From the NCBI GenBank assembly GCA_020747065.1, contig JAGMVK010000005.1, forward strand, positions 248,001-312,000: 64,000 bases of DNA. The letters are read 5' to 3'. The notes beneath the pieces were generated by a model. That model had not been told where the DNA came from. It made no database searches and worked only from the letters and a program-made list of their open reading frames with translations. The position numbers and the translations under genes are program-made. The stretch is from Cadophora sp. MPI-SDFR-AT-0126. Its lineage: Eukaryota > Ascomycota > Leotiomycetes > Helotiales > Ploettnerulaceae. Below, in pieces: positions 34,703 to 46,461 of this stretch (position 1 is its first letter; every line of letters begins with the position of its first letter).

Positions 34703-35299
34703 TTCGAACTGGGTCTGAGTCGAGTATCGCAGGAGGGATGGATCTCGGTGGAAGTTGAACCGCTGATTGATAAAGATGCGAAGGTGGGAGACTTGAGCTT
34801 CAGTCGAGGCTGGCGGACTCAGCTTGGCGGCAGCCTCGTGCCAATCGCATTGTCGTACAATACATCACGAGAAGCGCGTAAGCGCTCAGGCTCACTGGAG
34901 GGACAGTGGAAGCCGTAAGCAGTAAGAGATATCCGAAGGCAATCTCGATTGAGCACAACACAACTGGTCCTCGCTGGTAAAATGGAGGGGCAAGAAAGTT
35001 GGGAATCGCGTACTTAGTCAATTTACAGGCCCGGCCCGAGCCACAGAAGTTGCACTGACTACTAACTTCGTTAGCACATTTCTGCTCCGCCCAGGGCCAC
35101 TACCGAGCAGTCATCGTTGAAAAGTATCGCTTCGGAGTTTCGGGGGTTATAGTGTTTGCTCCTTCTCGCGGCACTGCGTGCGTGCAGGTTACAGAAAGGG
35201 CTTCAGGGTGACGTAGCGCTGGCAGTTTGAGTTGGGTACAGTTAGAGGACCAGAAGATTTGGGCAAAGGGACAACCGTCCATCGGACATGGAGACGAGG
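34703..35299. other. intergenic upstream of NLR gene
   Basis: Spacer between the NLR start and the plus-strand NLR relic. No gene recognised; it may include decayed 5' exons of the relic. Confidence 0.4.
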
Positions 35300-36075
35300 C
35301 ATCGAAAGCGTCCGCAGAATGACATCCCTCGAGACTTCCAACCAAAGCTCGGAAATGGTTGTTAAAGTTTGGGAAAGGGTTGCGCACTGTGGTGCGAGCA
35401 TGGATGTTCTAGTGCAGCATCATCCGGAACACATTTGCCTGGGATGGAAATCGATGAAGCTCTTCTTCATAATTACTTTTCTTCAATACCCGGAAGAGGC
35501 CAGCAAACTGACCAGATAGGCCATCATAAATCATGAGGAAGTCACCAAGCGACTCACAAAAGCTCTCCTCAAGATTGCAGACATGTATCCCGCACCGACT
35601 TCACTTTCAACCTGTACCCGAGTGCAGTGGTGTAGAGGCGGTAGCGTGACCGTACGCTTATGTGGTGGAGTTCTTCGGATTGCCATAACATGGTACAAGA
35701 AAGGTAAACTGCATCATTCTATTGGCTCAAGTCATCAATCCATGGACTCTGGGCTTCATGGGCAATGTCCAAGCAATCGACGCCCAGTCGCGCATGATCG
35801 ATCGTCTTGCCAGCACCACTTCAAAGGCTGAGCTGAGAGTTATGCATTATGACATTTTGGAGCAGCGAATACAGCTATCTGAAGTGGTCGCAATGTTCAA
35901 GCAGCAGAGCCAACAAATTGAGAAGCTTGTCTCTGGCCATTGGTAAAACGATACCCGAGAAAAGATACTAAGAAACCAGAATCAACACGAGATATCCAAG
36001 CAGAGATCAAATCGGAAATTAACAGCCTAAGGAAAATGCTACAACACATCCAATTGACCCAGGTTCCGACCTAGA
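35300..36075 (+). pseudogene. decayed relic of NLR/NACHT-type gene N-terminal domain (DUF7708-like)
   Basis: Fragments in different frames resemble the N-terminal helical domain common before NACHT domains in fungi: MDVLVQHHPEHICLGWKSMK (about 35400-35460), NHEEVTKRLTKALLKIADM (about 35529-35587), ITWYKKGKLHHSIG (about 35688-35727) and INPWTLGFMGNVQAIDAQ (about 35735-35790), then a helical stretch ending LVSGHW at 35943. These pieces cannot be read as one frame: at least three shifts and in-frame stops separate them. Where such genes usually have an intron after the MKxLF segment, the expected GT donor reads AT here, while the AG acceptor remains. No P-loop follows. It faces away from the intact NLR. 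Confidence 0.7.
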
Positions 36076-36405
36076 TATTGGGGAGCAGGCAGATGACCAA
36101 GCGTCGAGGTAACAGCGAAAGCAGCGTGCCATAAGCCGGAGTGGAAGAGGCCAAGGTGGTCACTGACGATGAGGAGAGATTGCCGTTGGGAATTACTGGA
36201 GAGGTTTGTAATGCAGCTACGGTCCATGGAAGAGAAAAAAGAGGCCAGCAAGGGCGACGCGCTAGTCGCCTCACCGGGTCCAATAAAGAAAGCGCGACAT
36301 CAACAAACGTTCTAAGCGACTCGAGAGTTTACTGAACAGAGTTTCATCTGCATAACATACACAAACGATGTTTAAACTTTCGGCAAAAATCTCCCCAACC
36401 TCACC
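36076..36405. other. short gap after relic, nothing recognised
   Basis: About 330 bases between the NLR relic and the aldehyde dehydrogenase 3' end. It could be further decayed relic sequence; no motif identified. Confidence 0.35.
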
Positions 36406-38083
36406 TCACTTCTTCAAGAACAGAGTCTGCGAATTGCAATACGACTTCAACCCCGCCGTTCCGTTCTCCGCGCCCATACCCGAATGCTTATGCCCACCAA
36501 ATGGAACACGAGGATCCAAATCGGTATGCGTGTTCACCCAGACGGTACCGGCCTCGATCTTCATAGCCATCTTGTTCGCACGCTCGAGGTTCGACGACCA
36601 GATTGATCCTCCGAGACCGTAGTGAGAGTTGTTTGCCTTCTCGATGGCTTCGTCGTCGGTGGAGAAGCTGAGGAGTGGTACGATTGGGCCTGTGATTCGA
36701 GTTAGTATTTGGACTTTGGGAAAGTTGAATGGGATAGGCAGAGTCGACTTACCGAAAGGCTCCTCGAGAACCAGTCTAGAGTCCTCGGCTGGACGATCGA
36801 TGATGGTGGGGGTGATGAAGTACCCCTTTCCAGAGGGGTTGACACCTCCAACTGCAACGTTCATCTTCTCCTTCTTGGCGTCATCGAAGAAGCCCTGAAC
36901 TCGGTCGTATTGCATCTTATTCTGGATGGGACCCAGGAACACTCCCTCCTCAGTTCCTTCGCCAAGCTTGAGCGTCTTTGTGTATCTGACCATGGCGTCG
37001 CGGAATTCGTCGATGATCTTCTCGTGGACGTAGATTCTCTTGATCGCAACGCAGATCTGTTCATGTTAGCTTATTGCCAGTCGTCTAAAAGGGCGCTTAA
37101 TTGTACCTGTCCGGAGTTGAGGAATGCGTAGGTCGCGATCTGTTCCTTTGTCAGCATCTGATTCTTGAATTAGGATTATGTGTCTACCTTTGCAGCAACC
37201 TCCTCTATGTTGACATCGTCGCAGATGATTGCTGGGTCCTTCCCTCCCAACTCAAGTGTAACTCTCTTGAGCGTCTTACTCGCAGACGCCATAACCTTCT
37301 TTCCCGTAGCCGTCGATCCAGTAAAACTGATCTTCGCCGGCGTCTCATGTTCAACCAGCCAAATTCCAAGGTTATCATCACCAGAAAGACCCTGCAGCAC
37401 ACCAGGAGGGAAGAACTGCTGTCCTAGCTCCACGAGCTTGAGTCCTCCAGCAGGGGTAAACGGAGATGGCTTGATGATGATGGGGTTACCAGTCACGATA
37501 GACATGCCAATTTTGCCGCATGCAAGCAGAATGGGGAAGTTCCAGGGGACGATACCGACTGCTACGCCGAGCGGTGTGTATCGAACGACGATAGTCTTTT
37601 CATCGTCTTCGAAGCGCTCTTCGGGCAATTCGTGGCTTGCAGCTCCGCGGAGCCAGGATACTGCTGCGTCGATCTCCATCTGCGCGAACATGATCTGCGT
37701 TAAATGTCTTCAGCACACCGCTCTCTTGATCTCGCCTTCGCAAACCTTACCGGTTTCCCCTGCTCTTTGGTCAGAAGCTTTGCGAATCCCTCTTTCTCAG
37801 CAGCGAGAGCATCCGCGAAAGCAAGAACTGCCTTTTGGCGCTCTGCGTATGGCACTGCAGACCATGTCTTGAAGGCCTTCTTGGCTGCTGCCATGGCTCT
37901 GTCGACATCTTCTTGTGTTGCTACTGGCACTGTTGAGCTGTTCTCTTCGGTGGCAGGATTGATGCCGTGGCGACTGCTCTTTCCGTTATCGGGCTTGCCA
38001 TCAATGATGTTGTGGAATGAATCCCATGACAGCTTTGAGGTGCCGTTGGGGGTATGGCCGTTGGATGTTGCGGAGGGAGCCAT
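36406..38083 (-). CDS. NAD(P)-dependent aldehyde dehydrogenase, 5 exons
   Basis: Oxidises an aldehyde to the carboxylic acid. Exons 38083-37751, 37694-37188, 37139-37107, 37056-36753 and 36689-36406 join through short introns (donors GTAAGG, GTAGAC, GTACAA, GTAAGT; acceptors all CAG) with consistent phase, giving 486 aa, the usual length. Visible motifs are the cofactor site VPWNFP, the Rossmann turn FTGSTATGK, the general base Glu in VTLELGGKDP and the catalytic Cys in NSGQICVA; the Cys codon is the second codon of exon 4. The late PFGGHKHSGMG block is also present. The 33-base exon 3 is unusually short. No signal peptide, so cytosolic. Substrate unknown. Confidence 0.94.
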
Positions 38084-38890
38084 CTTGATATGTGGAATAT
38101 GAAAAGTAAGTGATATTTTTGATCTAACACAAAGCTATTCGCAAAGTATTCAGAAAAGGAGGAGGAAGATACAAAATAAAATAAAAAGTTGAAAGACCCC
38201 CCTGGTAATAAAGCGATTCAGCTACCCCTCCCACGGATCAGTATCAAGTGAGGGGCAACGTAACGCCTCCGGTTACTCTAAACAACTTCAATACAGTAGT
38301 TCAGCTTGGCTTGGATAGCTCTATGTAGCTGTGCGGTCATGTTAACCTAATTGGACAATTTGGCCGCGGCTACGGCAGTCCCGCGTTTGACTACCACGGC
38401 CGAGGCTCCACTACCCCGCATCAAGTATCCATCAAGTATCCATCACGGTGGGTTTCTGAGAAGCAGAATTGTTTGAGGAGAGTGTCGATCGCCGACGAAA
38501 GTTGTCGGCGTTTGGAGCTTTATCTTTTGGTCGTTGTTCGGTTGTACGTAACGGCTATGAAACAAAGAAGGTCCCTCAAACATTGGTCGCTTACTGTGCT
38601 ACGTAATGTTTACCTTTTGCCCCTTTGAGCCTCTCACTCAGAAAGCAGTGATCCAAGCATTCTCAGAAAACAAAAGTGAAAAATAAAGGACAGATGCCGG
38701 TTTTTTCCAATGTGTGAATTGTCACGATATCTCCAACGCCTTTCAATGTCGATTCATCCTTTCTCATCCATGCTACACACCATTGACGCCGCATCTGGCC
38801 CCAAATGGTGGCATGCCTATGCATCACTCCTCTTTCATGTACCGCGCACCTCGAATACCCCGTGTTTCCTTTCCCCTTCATCCGGATCAC
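38084..38890. other. intergenic, ALDH promoter side
   Basis: Upstream of the aldehyde dehydrogenase and downstream of the next minus-strand gene. Only a small local duplication (atcaagtatcc twice, near 38420-38445) was noticed. Confidence 0.45.
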
Positions 38891-39567
38891 TCATATTTTC
38901 TCACTCGGCGTTGGCGGCGTCCCAAACAAATCATTAATCGGATTGTCCGTTCCAATCAAGCCAGCAATCAAAGGAGGAACACCAGGATGATCAGTCATCA
39001 TGCCGAGGACCTCACTCGGAATACGTGCGTATGCGCGCACAGCTTGTATCCTGCAATCCGGAGCAGGGCTGTAATCGAGATAAACGTCTGCGTTGAAGGT
39101 GATCGGTACTGGGACAATATCGCGGACTCCAAGTGTCTATTTGAAATCAGGTGTAAGTATTCCTTCTTTGCCCACTTTACCAAGTCTATCATGAAACTAG
39201 GAGTACTCACCACATTAACATTATTAATAACCATACTATTATTCCCCGGGAAATCCGTGAAGAATCCCGTCACCTTGTTGAAAACCTGCCTCGTCGCTGT
39301 CCCAAAGGTCACAACATCCGTCCCAGTAAATCCCACCGGTGCTCCAGGCAATCCGTCTGCAAGAATGGTGGTTATACATCTGCCTCCTAGTCCTCCGATG
39401 CCGAAAGGAATCGCGTTGAATGCTGCGTATGTTGCACTGGGGAGGGTTTGCGCGTAGGCAAAAATTACGCCTTGGCCGCCAGCAATGCGATGTTCGGGTG
39501 TGCAAACTGCGGCGCTGTTGACGCCGGATAGGGCTGCGAGAGCCAAGATGAGGCTTCGAGTTAACAT
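38891..39567 (-). CDS. small secreted protein, 2 exons
   Basis: Exons 39567-39211 and 39136-38891 join across a 74-base intron (GTGAGT/TAG) in phase 0, giving 200 aa. The signal peptide is MLTRSLILALAALSGVNSA. The mature protein is rich in Gly, Thr and Phe early on and later has VPVPITFNADVYLDY and CRIQAVRAYARIP, a pattern that loosely recalls SnoaL/NTF2-like folds; I would not assign it. It has three Cys in total (VC, RC and DC contexts). A longer frame starts upstream at 39717, but only the internal Met gives a clean signal peptide. Confidence 0.75.
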
Positions 39568-40684
39568 CTTCGTTGAGAATTGAACGTACAGACTTGGGCG
39601 AAAGTCTGTTTGGGAGGACAGAGCAAGTGGTTGAGAAGATTCGATGAATTTCTTAAGGCATGGTGGGGGTCTCGAACTTACATTTATTTTCCTCTTGACT
39701 CGAGAAACCTTTGGCATCTTCCTTTCTTGGTAGTGATCAGAGAATTAATGTCTTGTAAGACCTCACTAGCTGTCTAGTTTTGAGATCCATTGGCAAAAGC
39801 CCGAGAGTGCCACCCGAATAGTGGCTTCAATGGTGCTTCTTGGCCACATCTTAGATTGTCGTCATCAAAGAATGGTGCATGAAGAAGAACGATTTTTAGG
39901 GGATTCAATGTACAGCTAATCTCAGGTTTATCAAGGCTGAGAGAATGGTAGATGGCTTGCTCCTTGCTACAAGCACCAAATTCAAAGTGAAAATGCAAGT
40001 CGGCAATAGTTTTTTTGCAATGCTGTGATTTAGGTGTCACCGAGCTCAATGGACTGTCCTACCTATCACCTCGCCCCATTTCACCTAAATCAGTAAAGCT
40101 TGCCTGAAGAGTGACAGCGCTAACTTTAAGCTCACTGCAGATCACCCGGATACCAGCGGGATGTGGCCCAATTGAATCTGGGCCTTGCTGATCAGCTGTT
40201 TAGAACTTGACATATTTGCTGGGCACTGGAAATGATTTGAAAAGCGTTTACAAATAGATCAGTGATTATGGCTTTAAGGTGGGTGAAGACTCAGCGACTC
40301 TACTAGAAGAGCGAAAATGTCGGCCGAGTGTGGGGGTGAACATTAGCCGGGATCCTATATTCTGGCGTTGACTTACTTCCGTCTACTCAAAATCAGGACA
40401 TCATTTGAAAGAAGACTCTGCGTGCATGGGATACACAACCCAGATGATGATGATTTATCTACGGTTATATGTAATGCACTCTTTTTCTTAGAGCCTGCAT
40501 CACTCTCAGAAGCCTTCTCTTCAAGTCAAGTCTGCCATGTTTACCGTAACTCAGACTCCAGCTAATACACAATCACCAGAAGCACTCTCGACGCCCAACT
40601 GCCAGGTCTTGAGTTTCTGGCTCAGGGCATAGAGCATTTCCAAATTGTTCTCTCCTCCGCCTCTTTCACGACACAGAAAAGTCA
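39568..40684. other. intergenic, nothing recognised
   Basis: Between the secreted protein start and the Asp/Gly-repeat gene 3' end. No domain-bearing frame and no RNA gene seen. Confidence 0.45.
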
Positions 40685-41080
40685 TTATTTCTCTGAGTCG
40701 ATTTCCCCTCCTTCATCTTCACATCCACTCTCAGGTCCACCATCACTCCCTCCATCTCCATCTCCATCTCCATCTCCATCTCCATCTCCATCTCCATCTC
40801 CATCCCCATCCTCACCATCCTCACCACTCTCCCCCTCACCCTCACCCTCACCCTCATCCTCCCCCCTCAAACTCTCCTCCATTGCCCTCTTAAATTCCTC
40901 CTCCCCTTTCTCCTCACACACCCCACACTCCCCACCAGCATCTACCGTCACAACCTCAAGTTTTATCTTCTCGCCGTTCGCGTAATGTCCTTTTCCAGGT
41001 TGCAGGAGGAACTCGCAGAAGACGATCTCTTCGACTTTAGAGCAGCCGCAGGTGTATTCGAGGATGGTTTCGGTGCACAT
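40685..41080 (-). CDS. small cysteine-containing protein with Asp-Gly repeat tail
   Basis: Single exon, 131 aa, no signal peptide. The N-terminal 70 residues have regularly placed cysteines (CTE, CGCS, FCEF, CGVC) like the many small fungal proteins that begin MCTxT and whose role is unknown. The rest is acidic: Glu/Gly repeats, then a run of Asp-Gly dipeptides encoded by a hexanucleotide microsatellite, so length polymorphism between strains is expected. Confidence 0.6.
   Translation of the reverse strand: MCTETILEYTCGCSKVEEIVFCEFLLQPGKGHYANGEKIKLEVVTVDAGGECGVCEEKGEEEFKRAMEESLRGEDEGEGEGEGESGEDGEDGDGDGDGDGDGDGDGDGDGGSDGGPESGCEDEGGEIDSEK
40750..40806 (+). repeat. hexanucleotide microsatellite (tctcca)n
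   Basis: About nine near-perfect copies of the six-base unit on the plus strand. It encodes Asp-Gly pairs of the minus-strand gene, so copy changes keep the frame. Confidence 0.9.
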
Positions 41081-43993
41081 ATTATTGAGGAGAAGTATAT
41101 GGGAGGGTTTGGAGGAGGTGATGGACCGTGGTTGTTGAGGAGAGTTATTTGTTTACTGGTTTGGTGGTATTAGGGAGTATGGTTTTGGCTTTAGAGTCGA
41201 AGGTCGAGGGTCGATGGTGATGAGGGCGGTGTCGATTTCGTGGAGCAAGTTTGTTCGATACACGAGCAAAAAGGCGAAAGTTGGAAGTTTATGACTGAGC
41301 TTCATAGTGGTGGGCTTGTCCATGATAGGATACATCCATTCACGGGACTGGATACGCTCATTCACCAAGAGCTATTTTCTGAATGCGACAGGCGTTACGA
41401 GCTCTAGCGTCATCAATTCACTTCGCGCCAGTAAATCCAGCTTTCTGTTGTGGGTTGTGACTGCTCCGTACTTCACTTAATTGCTCAATTCACATGGCTA
41501 CACAAGGGTTTGAGATTGATGAGCATACAGTATTTCGGTACATAAATATATTTCTGATAGCTTCTGTAGCTCTGTCGGCGGAAGCAGCAACGCTGAAGAT
41601 TTCTTGATGGACGGCGACTTGTACTCACGCTTGACTTCCGACAAAATTACAGTCTCTATAGATCTTCCATATCATCTATATAAGTTTACAGTCACTATTG
41701 TAGTGTACGTCGGAAATAGGTCACAACTTTTGAGGAAACAACACTATGAGAAGATTTTAAATGACAGCAAAAAGAAAATCTGACAACAATTCCAGGCTTC
41801 AAGCGTTAAGAAATTCCTTAAGAAATTCCTTGAAACGAGGCGAGAAGGGCTCTCTACCTTTCGAAAATGAAATGTATCCATAATCTCAATCATCACAGCG
41901 GAAGTGATGTGTTGCCGAATGCGATTGCTTTGAATGCCGTGATGAACTCGCCGTGAACTCTCCCTGTGTTAACGACATAGTGTTCAGCGAGACAAAAATG
42001 GAGAACACGCAAAGAGAAGAAATATATAGAAGATCATTGTTGACCTTCCTGCCTTTAGATAGATTTCCAAGAGTCTTAATCTAGGTCCCCCCATCAGCCA
42101 TCAATTTTGTTGCGTGAATACAAGCAGGGTGAGCACCAACGAGACACCCGCAATATTCTCAGTGAATGAGAATCGCACTCATATCTCCTGAGAACCCGAA
42201 ATCTTCCATGTTACACGTGAACATCCCAAGATGAGTCACATAATGAAATGAGCTCAGTGTGCAATCGATTTCAGCTCCCTCTTGGAGAAGCTTGTATATG
42301 AAAGAGGTATTATAAAACCACCCTCAAATCCAACGAAAGGCCGGCAAGGCACTACAACATCATACAATAAATCAGTGTGTCGACTAGGAAAACTATTTGT
42401 GCCCGTTCTGTCCGGTACAAGTCAGCTTCTGACCTAGAGAATCGTCTCGCAGTCGTAACCTCCTTCCCAAACCAACCAACGAACCCCAAATTGCAGACCG
42501 CACTCTGATACGTCTATCAAAATCTCTGGCCAAATGAAGCGTATTAAGCGACCTGAAAATTACTACGGCGTACTAGAGAAATGACAGCGAAGTTTCATCT
42601 GACAACAGACTTCGCCCACACGCTTCATTAAGTCTGTTCTTTCGCAACTGATTACTCCCAAATCCAGATTTCAAAACTGTCAGCTCTATATCCCCAAACT
42701 AGGAAGAAGAAAAACCAGAATAATTTGGCTCATTTCCATCCATGAACCCTACGAACAAGACCAAAGACCAAACTCCATGTGTAAGCTGTGATCACGAGTC
42801 GGTTGAATCTCATGTCAAAAAACTCTTGAGGGGAAAGGACTTGCGAGACTTTATAACTCTCAATCTTCACCCTTGAAGATTTGCGAACATGCACCCCTCT
42901 CATACTTCCACAAACAAACCACATACCTCCGATCCAAGTCTACACCTCCCCAGAGAAGTGAATTCCCCTACCACTCTCCAAGCCAAGCAACCCAAGCCAG
43001 CCAAGCACGCATTATTTCACGAACAGAGTTTCACCCAATATCCACCAAACCACAAGACTTCAACCCCAAAAACTTTCATATAAACCCCTCCTCCCTCTCC
43101 TTCGTGCCCTGATTTTCAACAGCAACCTCAACCTCGACTTTCGCGCGCTAAATAAGATGAGATCAAGAACTGCCAGTCAGTAAAGCTGCCTTGCTGATAG
43201 ATGAGTGCGGGGGCGTATTGTACTTGAGACGTATGATGCACTTTCGACGGGAGGAAGTAGATATTGTGGAATTTGAGCAATGAGACTGGCTACCTTGACA
43301 TGGTAAATTCTCTGGGCAAAATCGGGATGAGCAAATATTGAAAATAAAAATGCAAATGACAACAAAGCAATGCTCAACAAACAACCATCCATCTGAAACC
43401 TTCCAAAATCAAACCTCACGATCTTTTCTTGCTTCACATCCCTCTCCCCAGAATTACCTAACCCTCTTCATTCCCCCCGCCCCGCCCTTAAATTCTCACG
43501 TCTAATCTAAACCTCCCTCTAACCTCCACTCCTAAAACTAAACAGCCTCACAAGCAATCTCATTTCCCCACGAAGTGCCAATGCGAATGAAGTCCTTCTA
43601 CTTACTGAATACCAGGAGCACATGCACTTCTTGAGACTCAAGGAGATACGAAAACGCATTGATTAGAAACAGGGAAAGATGTCTCAAGGATCACAGCGAG
43701 CGAGCGAGCGAGCGAGACATGTCCAGACTCAAGGCACGGTAGATAGGTAGGTAGGTATGTTTATGACTTTTGATTGATTGAATTTATGATTCTCATCTTC
43801 CTTCCCTTTCCAGATCAGCATAATACAGCGTGATACGCATGCAGTTCCCAACCCAGCAGCAAAGTCAAAAGAGAAAATCGCCAACTAATTTTGTGTATTG
43901 TATGCACGCGCCGCCCCCATGTCTTCATTCAGAGTTACACGTATGCATGCGGGGAAAAAGGCAGACGAGGGGGAAAAAATCTATCTAACTAAT
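41081..43993. other. 2.9 kb intergenic, no gene supported
   Basis: Downstream of kar2. Small open frames (42730-42924, 42873-43112, 43163-43437) lack features. A doubled taagaaattcct occurs near 41808-41832 and small microsatellites near 43696 and 43740. Part of this may be the long 3' region of kar2. Confidence 0.4.
43696..43716 (+). repeat. (gcga)n microsatellite
   Basis: Five tandem copies of the four-base unit. Confidence 0.85.
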
Positions 43994-46461
43994 CTACAAC
44001 TCGTCGTGAGATCCGGGCTCGTCATCACCGCCCTCTGGGCCTCCGGCGCCAGCGTACAACTTGCTGGTGATGGGGTAGGCGATGTTGGAAAGTTTCTCCT
44101 TTTGCTCTTCAAAGTCCTCGGCGGTGGCGGTGGCGCCGTTCTCCTCGAGCCAGTCGGTGGTTTCCTTGACGGCTTCAAGGAGCTGGAATTCATTAGCCGG
44201 TGTTCATGTACTGTGTGTTTTGGGAAGGAACTTACAGTCTCCTTATCATCCTCATCAATCTTGCCACCAAGACCCTCCTCATCGTTGGCCTGGTTCTTCA
44301 AGCTGAAAGCGTAGTTCTCAAGTCCGTTACGGGCCTCGATGCGCTCCTTGGTAGCCTTGTCCTCATCGGCGTATTGCTCGGCTTCTTGGACCATGCGGTC
44401 AATCTCCTCTTGAGTGAGACGACCCTTGTCGTTGGTGATGGTGATGGACTCGACCTTGCCCGTACCCTTGTCGGAAGCGGAGACCTTTAGAATTCCGTTG
44501 GCATCAAGCCTGCATGTTGTTAGTAAATTTCATGTCATGGAATCGGAGATACTTACTCGAAGCTGACCTCGATTTGAGGAACACCACGTGGAGCGGCTGG
44601 GATACCAGTAAGCTCGAACTTTCCGAGCTGGTTGTTATCCTTTGTCATGGTTCTCTCTCCCTCGAAAACCTGGATCAAGACTACTGGCTGGTTATCGGCA
44701 GCGGTAGAGAAGATCTGAGATTTGCGGGTTGGGATGACAGTGTTGCGAGGAATGAGCTTGGTCATGACACCTCCAGTGGTCTCGATTCCGAGAGTCAATG
44801 GGTTGACATCCATAAGAACGATCTCATCAGTACCCTCCTCACCAGACAGGACACCACCTTGAACGGCGGCACCGAATGCAACAGCCTCGTCAGGGTTGAT
44901 ACCCTTGCTAGCCTTCTTGCCTCCAAAGTACTCTTCAATGAGCTCGACAACCTTGGGGATACGAGTAGAACCACCAACTAATACGATATCATCGACTTCG
45001 TTCTTCTTGACCTTGGCGTCCTTGAGAACCTGCTCGACAGGCTTGAGAGTCTTGCGGAAGAGATCCATGTTCAATTCCTCGAACTTGGCCCGGGTAAGAG
45101 TCTCAGAGAAGTCCTTGCCGTTGTGGAAAGCTTCGATTTCGATACGGGTAGTCTTCTGGGAGGAGAGAGTACGCTTGGCCTTCTCAGCCTCACGCTTCAG
45201 CTTACCCATGGTCTTGAGATCCTTGGTAATATCGACGCTGTTCTCCTTGTTGTACTTCTTGGCGAAGTAGTTGATGACTCTCTGATCGAAATCCTCTCCT
45301 CCCAAGTGGGTGTCACCAGCGGTAGAAAGAACCTCGAAAACACCACGGTCGATCGAGAGGAGGGACACATCGAAAGTTCCTCCACCAAGATCGTAGACAA
45401 TGATTTGACGCTCTCCCTCAGTCTTGTCGAGACCGTATGCGATAGCTGCGGCGGTAGGTTCATTGACGATACGGAGGACATTCAAACCGGCAATGATACC
45501 GGCATCCTTGGTGGCTTGTCTCTGGTTGTCATTGAAGTAGGCGGGGACGGTAACAACGGCGTGGGTAACCTTGTGTCCGAGGTATGATTCGGCGACTTCC
45601 TTCATCTTTCCAAGAATCATGGCCGAGATCTCCTCTGGGGTGAAGGTCTTGGGGGTACCTTGGACTTCGACCTTAACGTGTGGCTTGCCATCCTTCTCAA
45701 CAACATCGAATGGGAAATGCTTCATGTCACCTTGGACATCCTTATCTGAAAACTTGCGACCGATCATACGCCTATATCCGTTAGCTTTGTTCTGGAAATC
45801 GACTTTCAAGGACCGAAAATGCTATGTGCCTCGAGAAGGCCACATTGCATGGTCAGAGCCGAGATCCTCTCCAGAAGGACTTACTTGATATCAAAAATCG
45901 TTCTCTTTGGGTTTGCGGCAGCCTGGTTCTTTGCTGCGTCTCCAACCAATCGCTCATCATCTGTGAATGCCACGTATGAAGGTGTAATTCTGTGTCCTTG
46001 GTCGTTGACGAGAATCTCGACCTTTCCCTTTTGCATCACACCCACACAAGAGTAGGTGGTGCCCAAATCGATACCGATAACTGTAGGGGATGTCAGTTAA
46101 GTTCTTTGGTTCATGTGGCTGCTGATTTCGAGCTCCTGGGGAGGAGCAGTGCGCATAGGACTCGGGGGCGGCACTCCTGATCTCGAATTGAAGCCACTTG
46201 TCCAATTCCCACATAGGAATTGGTTCGCAGCCTCGAGATCCCAATCGCAGATGCAAATGAACACCAAAAAGCCTGCAGCAAGCCCAGGGTAGTGCAAGGA
46301 AGACAAGAAAGGAACTTACCAGTGCCATAACTCTCTTGTAAAGGATCCTGCTCGCCCTCTGCATTAACCTGACCAACCAACGCCAAGGGCGCAAACAGAA
46401 GACCCAAATAGAAGAGTGCAGAGAGGCCCAGCCAGAACGAGCCGCGTGTGCTTCTCGCCAT
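43994..46461 (-). CDS. kar2: ER Hsp70 chaperone BiP/Kar2, 5 exons
   Basis: Folds and imports secretory proteins in the ER lumen and helps sense unfolded protein. Exons 46461-46320, 46080-45885, 45771-44557, 44509-44236 and 44182-43994 join in phase through GTAAGT-type introns (239, 113, 47 and 53 bases), giving 671 aa. It has a signal peptide (region [18 protein letters not shown]), the Hsp70 nucleotide-binding signatures [28 protein letters not shown] and [12 protein letters not shown], the substrate domain starting near [11 protein letters not shown], and the ER-retention signal HDEL at the C terminus. The length matches fungal Kar2. An ERSE-like site lies about 330 bases upstream. Confidence 0.98.

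Noticed and set aside
40645..40893. His/Pro/Leu-repeat open frame on the plus strand
   Set aside because: Translation of the microsatellite in another frame; the minus-strand frame has a cysteine-patterned N terminus and is preferred.
41808..41832. Doubled taagaaattcct, considered as a heat-shock element
   Set aside because: Spacing does not fit the nGAAnnTTCn array and it lies far from the kar2 start, on its 3' side.
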